Positions 62,901-64,000 of a stretch of DNA of 64,000 bases are shown one piece after another. The notes below the pieces were generated by a model. The model saw only the letters and a list, made by a program, of their open reading frames with translations, ran no database searches and was not told the origin of the DNA. Numbering within the stretch: position 1 is the first letter of the stretch; each line of letters starts with the position of its first letter. This stretch comes from Aplysia californica (Eukaryota > Mollusca > Gastropoda > Aplysiida > Aplysiidae): NCBI RefSeq assembly GCF_000002075.1, contig NW_004797404.1, positions 397,388 to 461,387 of the forward strand. Direction: 5' to 3'. A program made the translations under genes and the position numbers.

Positions 62901-64000
62901 ATTTATGTAAGGAGCCTAGAGCTTTGCGCTCACAGAAGGAGGCGCTATAAAAATGATCAACATCATTATAATATTATTATTGTTATTATTATTATTTTAT
63001 TATTAATATCATCATTATTATAATTAAAATTTATATTATCATTTATATTATTTATTATTATTATTATTATTGTTGTTGTTGTTATTATTATTACCCATTC
63101 AAATATTCCTCACAATTTATTTTGCCCATGATCTACTTGACTGTGTTTTCTGTACTTGCAGTGCCATCAGTTGAACTGTTTGCCGAACGTGCTGGTAAGG
63201 CATTGGATGAGTTCAAAGACATGGTGTTCCCCCCAGGATATGTGCCGGGACAAAAGAGACGGGTAAGTTTTCCCCTGTTTTTCTCAGTTTTGAAAATTCC
63301 AGTTTGTGAAAAGTGTTCCTGTAAGGAAGTGTTTATTGGGTCAATATTAATGAGTTATCTTTTACCATGCTAATTGTTTTTGAGCCTCTTTTTCCTCTTA
63401 TTTGTTAGAGCAAAACACAATTCTTGTTAATGGGAAAAAGAACATGTGGAGTGCAATGTACATTTTTTTTGTGTGGAATGCTTTATCATACCCTTTGGGC
63501 TTGGTAATAAGTTTTTGATTTGAGCAGTTGGTAGAGACATGTTCATGATGCGTCTTATGTGCCTGTACTTTACTGGTACATGTATCAGCACTGAATAGGC
63601 TACACACCAGTATTAAAATTTGCAGGGAAAAGGGAAGACCCTCTGTTTCATGCTGGCAAAGGATGTCAATGAATAAATGCAGCTGTTCTGTTGTTGCTGC
63701 TGTGGGAATGTAGTTGGGTGCCACTGTAAACTGTGATAAAGTAACCTGAAAAGTTTGAAGTCGAATTTCGAACAGGGTCTGAGATTTTCACGACTTTCAT
63801 GACAGCGTCCTGTTTGCAGCCTTTGTTTCCACATGTTATGTGTTACAGCTGATTGTAATATATTGTGACTGACAGGTTTCAGTGTTACTCCTGCACATTT
63901 TCCTTGATGTATGGAAAATGAGGCGGCAAGAAGTAGTTGTTCAACAAACCCTGTGACATTGTTATTTTTTTTAATACTACAGATAAGCACAGCAAACATG
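22612..64000 (+). CDS. XRCC6: XRCC6 / Ku70, DNA double-strand-break end-binding subunit (partial, 3' end outside window)
   Basis: Ku70 pairs with Ku80 to form a ring that threads onto broken DNA ends in the nucleus and recruits the non-homologous end-joining machinery. Seventeen coding exons (22635-22709, 25003-25107, 25725-25799, 29342-29389, 36158-36212, 37902-37995, 39268-39346, 41864-41971, 44111-44187, 44736-44819, 48373-48469, 49059-49173, 51531-51619, 52180-52308, 57204-57315, 61590-61751, 63162-63262) join in phase to 535 codons. The order of parts matches known Ku70: acidic N-terminus, alpha/beta (vWA-like) domain (about residues 26-215), Ku beta-barrel core (about 230-430), C-terminal arm (about 440-535). 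Diagnostic stretches include RDGLIFLIDTSKSMFD, KRIMLFTNNDDPHG, FTLMGFKP, VQVTPPGF and ENPVLQNHWRNIEALAL. The SAP domain should lie beyond the window. A 5' untranslated exon is likely upstream, because an acceptor precedes the first coding exon at 22612. Confidence 0.97.
22635..22709 (+). CDS. XRCC6: Ku70 coding exon 1 (acidic N-terminus)
   Basis: ATG at 22635 begins MADWGFAHFGDDDENEDEDG, like the short acidic Ku70 N-terminus. An upstream in-frame ATG at 22572 precedes the likely acceptor (CTCTGTTCCTCAG, ending 22611) and is not used here. Donor GTATGT at 22710, phase 0. Confidence 0.92.
22987..23168. mobile_element. Short MITE of the CAGT(T/C)GAAC family, intron 1
   Basis: Begins CAGTCGAACTTGCTC after TA and ends with ATTTTGACTG, giving short inverted ends. 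It has an internal GGCCACCTGT-type word as in the copies at 45171, 35933 and 59512. The right flank is TT instead of TA. Confidence 0.7.
23280..24498. mobile_element. hAT element with 8-bp target duplication and triplicated left end, intron 1
   Basis: Left end CAGGGTTGGGTTGATTTAAA; right end read back GCAGGGTTGGTGATTTTTTA from the outer G. CAAAAGAT flanks exactly at 23272-23279 and 24499-24506. The first part is three tandem units starting at 23280, 23563 and 23830 (283 and 267 bp apart), each repeating the terminal TGATTTAAATC palindromes. No transposase frame. Confidence 0.93.
24126..24200. repeat. (CA)n and poly-C tracts
   Basis: A (CA)n run at about 24129-24153 and a C run at about 24187-24200, inside the hAT element of intron 1. 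Confidence 0.9.
25003..25107 (+). CDS. XRCC6: Ku70 coding exon 2
   Basis: Acceptor TTTTTTACAG, then ARFNQRDGLIFLIDTSKSMF, the first beta-strand and helix of the alpha/beta domain. Donor GTGAAA at 25108, phase 0. 105 nt. Confidence 0.96.
25725..25799 (+). CDS. XRCC6: Ku70 coding exon 3
   Basis: Acceptor TTTTATGCAG, product AAKTTVQNKIISSERDLIGT then VFFGT, matching the 'RDLLAVVFYGT' strand of vertebrate Ku70. Donor GTGAGT at 25800, phase 0. Confidence 0.95.
26108..26252. repeat. (CT)n microsatellite
   Basis: Long CT tract with a CTCC interruption near 26188-26205. The Ser-Leu and Arg-Glu frames across it are artefacts. Confidence 0.97.
26290..27987 (+). mobile_element. hAT-like element with shared core and 6-bp target duplication, nested in intron 3
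   Basis: Left end CAGGGTGTCCAGCAAAGTCG; right end read back CAGCGTGTCCAGCAATATTT. AGTGCT flanks at 26284-26289 and 27988-27993. Subterminal GTCGTAAA and GTAGTAAAT words recur near both ends. The core (about 26470-27320 and to about 27930) matches that at 16986-18511, including TTTCAGAATTTTGAT and CTCCCTTTTTCAAGCTGGTG. It carries a B-family repeat at 27433-27770. Confidence 0.9.
27433..27770 (+). mobile_element. B-family short retroelement with shared 3' tail
   Basis: Starts GGGCAGTGCTACTGACTG, then TCTTTAGGCCATTCCCAAAG, a CT-rich middle, TTTCCGGGGTGCCTTGATAG, and the tail CGCTCATATCACCTATGCAG followed by TTGCGAGCGCCGTAAAA. The same unit is at 43347 and 58494. The tail is shared with the SINE and with the LINE of intron 4. 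Confidence 0.85.
29342..29389 (+). CDS. XRCC6: Ku70 coding exon 4 (48 nt)
   Basis: Acceptor TTTCTTCAG, product EESENQSGFKHVYVYQ, aligning with the 'FKNIYVLQ' segment. Donor GTAAGT at 29390, phase 0. Confidence 0.93.
29390..30004. other. Intron 4, no recognised element
   Basis: AT-rich. A segment near 29589-29650 reads MVGLIEQGISFTEV, faintly like a Tc1/mariner helix-turn-helix, but it breaks at once and has no recognised ends. Confidence 0.4.
30005..30477 (-). mobile_element. tRNA-derived SINE, copy 3, reverse, intron 4
   Basis: Read on the minus strand it starts GGGGGCTCTCGTGGTCCAAA, with a degenerate B box and the same body and tail (TCATATGACCTTATGCAGTT) as the copies at 1871 and 11050. 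Many substitutions and no visible target duplication make it older. Confidence 0.9.
30548..33135 (+). mobile_element. I/Jockey-like LINE with RNase H, 5'-truncated and broken, intron 4
   Basis: The start of the remnant reads AAPGPDDIHNQIIRHLP. Then come reverse transcriptase blocks QCGFRKTRSFLDHLVRLESF and IAIFFDLEKAFDTTWKYDIL (30930-31080) and the catalytic SSLYVDDFLICYR (about 31287-31325). A connecting region follows, then RNase H with VELIFTDGSKSDSFVGAAAL and SVEATAIDLAVDS (32164-32360). The endonuclease is absent. At least five frame changes or stops separate the pieces, among them a TGA after 'HSFPES' near 30762 and stops near 31193, 31600 and 32367. The 3' end at 33071-33120 carries TCATATGACCTTATGCAGTT and AAGCGCTGTAAAAC, the tail also found on the SINEs. 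Confidence 0.93.
33256..33506. mobile_element. Short MITE with ACCCTATCCGTAC ends, intron 4
   Basis: Left end AAACCCTATCCGTACG; right end read back AACCCTATCCGTACCC. A TTAA sits at each outer edge (33256-33259 region and 33503-33506), which suggests a TTAA-target family such as piggyBac or Kolobok. No coding frame. Confidence 0.72.
33510..34290. other. Intron 4, no recognised element
   Basis: AT-rich sequence with short frames only; nothing identified on either strand. Confidence 0.45.
34298..34840. repeat. Diverged tandem repeat, period about 347 bp
   Basis: ACGTAACTATGATGA near 34299 recurs as ACGTAACCATGATAA near 34649. TTTTCAAACATAAGCATGAA with AGAGCATATAAAA near 34375 recurs near 34738. 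The second unit is followed by a third start, GAACATAACCACTATGACAC, at about 34834. Confidence 0.75.
35848..35908. repeat. (TA)n microsatellite
   Basis: Uninterrupted TA tract of about 60 bp in intron 4. Confidence 0.97.
35933..36105. mobile_element. Short MITE of the CAGT-GAAC family, intron 4
   Basis: Begins CAGTGGAATCAGCTC and ends GGTTTGACTG before TA (36106-36107). It carries the internal words CCTGTACAGAC, ATCACCTGTTTGAG and TGACCACTC seen in related copies. The left flank lacks a clear TA. It ends about 50 bp upstream of exon 5. Confidence 0.65.
36158..36212 (+). CDS. XRCC6: Ku70 coding exon 5 (55 nt)
   Basis: Acceptor CTACTTATAG, product SLDQPGAQRILDLEDMEE, matching 'LDNPGAKRILELDQF'. 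Donor GTAAGA at 36213, phase 1. It is preceded by a 6.8-kb intron. Confidence 0.93.
36213..37901. other. Intron 5, no recognised element
   Basis: AT-rich. A (CA)-rich tract lies near 37081-37135, and short CA runs near 37800-37830. No other feature supported. Confidence 0.5.
37902..37995 (+). CDS. XRCC6: Ku70 coding exon 6
   Basis: Acceptor TAATTTCAG, product starts CVRTFSKDYGH and continues EAYSLRDALWTCQNMFAS, matching 'YSLSEVLWVCANLFSD'. Donor GTGAGA at 37996, phase 2. Confidence 0.95.
38150..38325 (+). mobile_element. C-family short retroelement with degenerate shared tail, intron 6
   Basis: GCTCTGGTGTGGTTTGCTCC, then CT-rich DNA, then TTGCAAGTACTGTAAAACTT and CTAAAACTAAA. The same order occurs at 62095-62245. 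The ending resembles the SINE/LINE tail in degraded form. Confidence 0.6.
39011..39195 (+). mobile_element. Second type of tRNA-derived SINE, intron 6
   Basis: An A-box-like TGGTGTAGTGG (39019-39029) and a degenerate B box near 39049-39059 (TTTGGTTCCCG) form a tRNA-like head. The body has GATTGGGGCATAAAAACACC, and an A-rich tail ends at about 39195. It has no relation to the 1871 family. It lies about 70 bp upstream of exon 7. Confidence 0.78.
39268..39346 (+). CDS. XRCC6: Ku70 coding exon 7
   Basis: Acceptor GTGATCCAG, product AQNLGSKRIMLFTNNDDPHG then ANPQLR, one of the most conserved Ku70 segments. Donor GTAAGG at 39347, phase 0. Confidence 0.97.
40189..40204. repeat. 16-bp perfect palindrome
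   Basis: TGGCTTACGTAAGCCA after a T-run, at the edge of a more GC-balanced segment. It could be a terminal repeat of a lost element. Confidence 0.5.
40520..40735 (+). pseudogene. Harbinger-type transposase N-terminal fragment, intron 7
   Basis: The frame reads RKRERLDEYRHHLDEVLNHE, then DYIRMKPSTFRPLLELVSPA, then FRKPLSRREHL, the conserved N-terminal helical region of PIF/Harbinger (HARBI1-like) nucleases. It stops at 40721 (TAG), followed by ITFR and another stop at about 40734. The catalytic part is absent. Upstream, an AG at about 40535 could mark an old exon boundary. Confidence 0.8.
40760..40850. repeat. (CAT)n/(ATC)n microsatellite
   Basis: Imperfect CAT/ATC trinucleotide repeats directly after the Harbinger fragment. 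Confidence 0.9.
41864..41971 (+). CDS. XRCC6: Ku70 coding exon 8
   Basis: Acceptor TTTGTTTTCAG, product RLAVTKASDLNETGIDLELM then HLQNPGQSFDINKFYK, matching '[22 protein letters not shown]'. Donor GTGATG at 41972, phase 0. Confidence 0.97.
42096..43008 (-). mobile_element. piggyBac-like element (TTAA-flanked) with N-terminal transposase remnant, intron 8
   Basis: Left end CTCTTTGGCTTCCAAGGCAT; right end read back CTCTTTGACTACCATGAGCC. TTAA flanks at 42092-42095 and 43009-43012. The minus strand between about 42700 and 42540 reads SQRFSASKALEKFDGELSVL, then SDSDVGGDEVRPESDSSDSD, resembling the acidic first part of piggyBac transposases ('RFSxxEAL...DSDSE'). The DDE domain is missing. Confidence 0.87.
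43347..43745 (+). mobile_element. B-family short retroelement with shared 3' tail, intron 8
   Basis: Starts CAGGGCAGTGCTACTGACTG and runs in step with 27433-27770, with the extra segment GTTGAGGCTAGAGTGGTGAG that 58494 also has. It ends CCCTCATATGACTTCATGCT, TTGCGAGCGCTGTAAAAACC and an A tail. A C-run and (CA) tract precede it (43327-43346). Confidence 0.85.
43939..44075. mobile_element. Partial MITE of the CAGT-GAAC family, intron 8
   Basis: CAGCTGAACCAGCTC, GCCACCTGTATAAG, CCTGTACAAATGGCCACTTT and GTGTAAGACGGCCATCTG match the interiors of 45171-45344 and 59512-60315. The right end is unclear. It lies just upstream of exon 9. Confidence 0.55.
44111..44187 (+). CDS. XRCC6: Ku70 coding exon 9
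   Basis: Acceptor TATTCTGTAG, product DILYNDDDDINEMADPAEKM then EELLR, the linker from the alpha/beta domain to the core. Donor GTATGC at 44188, phase 2. Confidence 0.95.
44736..44819 (+). CDS. XRCC6: Ku70 coding exon 10
   Basis: Acceptor TTCCTTTCAG, product VRSKDHKKRANRRIPFSLGE then GLNFSVG, the start of the beta-barrel core. The donor is GTAATA at 44820, chosen because the two leftover bases GT plus the next exon's A restore the conserved SVGVYNLV. Phase 2. Confidence 0.93.
45171..45344. mobile_element. Short MITE of the CAGTTGAAC family (TA-flanked), intron 10
   Basis: Left end CAGTTGAACCTTCCTC, right end ATTTCGACTG; TA flanks at 45169-45170 and 45345-45346. The interior has CGCCTGTACAAATGACCAC and GTATAAGACAACCAC. 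Tc1/mariner/pogo-type by target. Confidence 0.83.
45919..47080 (+). mobile_element. hAT-like end plus shared-core copy, intron 10
   Basis: CAGGGCTGCCTGAATCTACC at 45919 is followed by CTACCG-rich subterminal words. From about 46620 the shared core appears (GTCGCGTTTGTGATATTA, GAGAGTACGTTTCACGTGAA, ATGGCGGCAGGCAGAAGTG) to about 47080. No right end or target duplication found, so the relation of the two parts is an inference. Confidence 0.6.
47081..48372. other. Intron 10 remainder, no recognised element
   Basis: AT-rich with short frames only; the exon 11 acceptor lies at the end. Confidence 0.5.
48373..48469 (+). CDS. XRCC6: Ku70 coding exon 11
   Basis: Acceptor TTTTTTTGCAG, product YNLVRSCPKPYAVKLTKKEN then AELKSHTKTYLP. 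Donor GTACGT at 48470, phase 0. Confidence 0.95.
49059..49173 (+). CDS. XRCC6: Ku70 coding exon 12
   Basis: Acceptor ATGTTTCAG, product DTGEVLMPQDLKKAQTYGGR then KICFENDEVTEIKRFDTP, matching '[20 protein letters not shown]' in vertebrates. Donor GTAAGC at 49174, phase 1. Confidence 0.96.
49220..50913. mobile_element. hAT element with 8-bp target duplication, intron 12
   Basis: Left end CAGAGCTGGTTCTCCGGTAC; right end read back CAGAGCTGTTAAAGTACTTT. GTTAAACT flanks exactly (49212-49219 and 50914-50921). The subterminal parts are dense in GTACTTTTA and AAGTACTT words on both sides. The interior carries a pogo-like fragment. No transposase frame. Confidence 0.93.
49555..50132 (+). mobile_element. 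Right third of the 2.36-kb pogo-like element, nested
   Basis: Matches about 20805-21510, from CGGGATCACAAAGAGGTGTG to the right end GGCGGAGACTACTG and TA. The left two thirds are missing. Confidence 0.82.
51531..51619 (+). CDS. XRCC6: Ku70 coding exon 13
   Basis: Acceptor TTCTTTCTCAG, product GFTLMGFKPRSSLKKYFHVK then PAQFIYPDEM, matching '[29 protein letters not shown]'. Donor GTAAAA at 51620, phase 0. Confidence 0.97.
51620..52179. other. Intron 13, no recognised element
   Basis: Short intron with a G-rich run at 51907-51939. Nothing else identified. Confidence 0.5.
52180..52308 (+). CDS. XRCC6: Ku70 coding exon 14 (GC donor)
   Basis: Acceptor TTTCATTACAG, product KVTGSTQAFSALLKKCLERD, then VTPICKYIPSRNLPPKF and VTLLPQ. 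The following intron begins GCAGGT. Using the nearby GT four bases further would create an immediate stop on joining, so the GC donor at 52309 is required. Phase 0. Confidence 0.94.
52305..52316 (+). promoter_or_regulatory. XRCC6: Non-canonical GC 5' splice site of intron 14
   Basis: Exon end ACAG is followed by GCAGGT. GC-AG introns are a known minor class, and the exon side matches the usual CAG. The reading frame through CAG into GCTGAAGAA supports this site. Confidence 0.85.
52309..53869. other. Intron 14 left part, no assigned element
   Basis: A tandem pair of the 18-bp word AATAGCGGAAACTCCGC lies near 52395-52431, beside an inverted GCGGAA/TTCCGC arm. A GC-richer segment runs to about 52850. 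No ends or coding motif recognised. Confidence 0.45.
53872..54840. mobile_element. pogo-like MITE related to the 19151 element, intron 14
   Basis: Left end CAGTAGTCTCCGCCTAAACG after TA (53870-53871); the right end TGTTTAGGCAGAGACTACAG matches it inverted with a degenerate last few bases. Subterminal TGCGTTTACATG and TGCGTTTAGA words recur. It shares outer ends with 19151-21510 but not the interior. Confidence 0.82.
55575..57085 (+). mobile_element. Left two thirds of the 2.36-kb pogo-like element interior, intron 14
   Basis: Runs in step with about 19290-20820, from CGCCTGATTCTGTTACTTTT, through GTGACTCAGCAGCCCGCCGG and GGTTAATTTCTGTGCCTTAG, to AGAGCGGCGACAGGGAGCTG. Neither terminal repeat is present. 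It ends about 120 bp before exon 15. Confidence 0.85.
57204..57315 (+). CDS. XRCC6: Ku70 coding exon 15
   Basis: A poly-T acceptor, then AEELDEHKVQVTPPGFHVIF and LPCADDFRRVNYVEKPR, matching '[26 protein letters not shown]'. Donor GTGTGT at 57316, phase 1. Confidence 0.97.
57550..57665. repeat. (ATC)n microsatellite
   Basis: Imperfect ATC/CAT repeats in intron 15. The methionine-rich reverse frame is an artefact. Confidence 0.93.
57720..58480. other. Intron 15, no recognised element
   Basis: AT-rich; TATACCCTACC-type words near 57915 (inverted) and 58169 may be remnants of an inverted pair. No gene. Confidence 0.4.
58494..58880 (+). mobile_element. B-family short retroelement with shared 3' tail, intron 15
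   Basis: Starts GGGGCAGTGCCACTGACTGT, with TTTCCGGGGTGCCTTAATAG, and ends GCGCTCATATGACCTTATGC, AGTTGCGAGCGCCGTAAAAC and an A tail. This is the best-preserved copy of the three. Confidence 0.87.
59512..60315. mobile_element. 804-bp long member of the CAGTTGAAC family (TA-flanked), intron 15
   Basis: Left end CAGTTAAACCTGTGTAAGAC; right end read back CAGTTGAACCTGCCCTGACG; TA flanks at 59510-59511 and 60316-60317. GGCCGTCTTA and GTGGCCG words recur near both ends. The 158-codon frame at 59573-60049 starts in a repeat, has a leucine-rich stretch from a GTT tract and no known motif, so I do not call it a gene. The 170-190 bp copies in other introns may be deletion derivatives. Confidence 0.88.
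60480..61222. mobile_element. TTAA-flanked non-autonomous element, intron 15
   Basis: Left end CACCTTGACTGCTAACC; right end read back CCCCTTGACTGCTGAGTA; TTAA at 60476-60479 and 61223-61226. The interior contains two diverged direct repeats (about 60610-60775 and 60840-60975) sharing ATGAATTCATCC/TGGTTTTATCC, AGAACTAAGA/AGAACTGAGA and CTCGCAYGAT. piggyBac-like by target; no transposase. Confidence 0.85.
61590..61751 (+). CDS. XRCC6: Ku70 coding exon 16
   Basis: Acceptor TTGTTCTTGCAG, product TADQIDKAKEVIKKLKFKFS, then SEDFENPVLQNHWRNIEALA. This is the C-terminal arm that wraps around Ku80. Donor GTGAGT at 61752, phase 1. At 162 nt it is the largest coding exon. Confidence 0.98.
61827..62090. 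other. Intron 16 left part, no recognised element
   Basis: AT-rich; no supported feature. Confidence 0.4.
62095..62245 (+). mobile_element. C-family short retroelement, intron 16
   Basis: GTGCTCTGGTGTGGTTTGCT, a CT-rich stretch and TTGCAAGTGCCGTAAAATTT match 38150-38325 and end in a degenerate version of the shared tail. Confidence 0.65.
62817..63090 (+). mobile_element. SINE/LINE 3' end with GCGCTATAAAAA and (ATT)n tail, intron 16
   Basis: TAGAGCTTTGCGCTCACAGA with GGCGCTATAAAAATGATCA forms a short hairpin (GCGCT/AGGCGC), then an (ATT)n tract to about 63090. A trinucleotide tail after a short hairpin is typical of retrotransposed 3' ends. The 5' boundary is a guess. Confidence 0.6.
63162..63262 (+). 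CDS. XRCC6: Ku70 coding exon 17
   Basis: Acceptor TGTACTTGCAG, product PSVELFAERAGKALDEFKDM then VFPPGYVPGQKRR, matching 'LVDEFKELVYPPDYNPEGK'. Donor GTAAGT at 63263, phase 0. The linker and SAP domain should follow. Confidence 0.96.
63983..64000 (+). CDS. XRCC6: Possible start of Ku70 exon 18 (cut by window end)
   Basis: TTAATACTACAG precedes six in-frame codons reading ISTANM. The phase fits exon 17. A second AG ten bases later gives an alternative start, and eighteen bases cannot confirm the exon. Confidence 0.4.

Overview
This is a window of animal genomic DNA with one large, interrupted host gene and very many mobile-element remains. The gene is XRCC6 (Ku70), read on the + strand from the start codon at 22635 to the window edge. 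I recover 17 coding exons whose phases all agree (1,605 nt, 535 codons), plus a doubtful start of an 18th. The SAP-domain end lies beyond the window. tRNA-derived SINEs, an I/Jockey-like LINE with RNase H, long repeat-filled introns and the Ku70 sequence suggest a lophotrochozoan, most likely a gastropod mollusc. That is an inference; no species marker is present.

Region 1 to 22.6 kb shows no convincing host gene. It holds microsatellites, two SINE copies with perfect target duplications (1871-2397, 11050-11601), several TA-flanked Tc1/mariner/pogo-like elements (3670-4466, 12900-13692, 19151-21510), hAT-like elements with a shared core (5473-6802, 16986-18511, 18694-22440), an RTE-like LINE split by a hAT-like insertion, a 1.08 kb foldback element with a 9-bp target duplication (14408-15489), a tandem duplication (about 9862-11000), and three copies of a 33-bp palindrome that each sit between 8-bp direct repeats. 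A 100-base assembly gap (21947-22046) has the same 38 bases on both sides.

Region 22.6 to 64 kb is Ku70. Its introns range from 548 to 6,768 nt, and much of the excess can be assigned to individual insertions with intact target duplications: a hAT in intron 1 (CAAAAGAT), a Mutator-like long-TIR element in intron 3 (TTTGATTTTT), a LINE and a reverse SINE in intron 4, a piggyBac-like element in intron 8 (TTAA), a hAT in intron 12 (GTTAAACT), pogo-like elements in introns 14 and 15, and a TTAA element in intron 15. Intron 14 uses a GC-AG splice pair.

The most novel signal is the 33-bp palindrome family (9358, 14521, 15724). It looks like two 16-bp terminal repeats placed back to back, with a target duplication at each site, and one copy has its empty site preserved in the opposite arm of a foldback element. 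Next are a hAT-like core carried between quite different ends, and a 3' tail hairpin shared by the LINE, the full SINEs and two shorter repeat families. No endogenous virus or LTR element was recognised.
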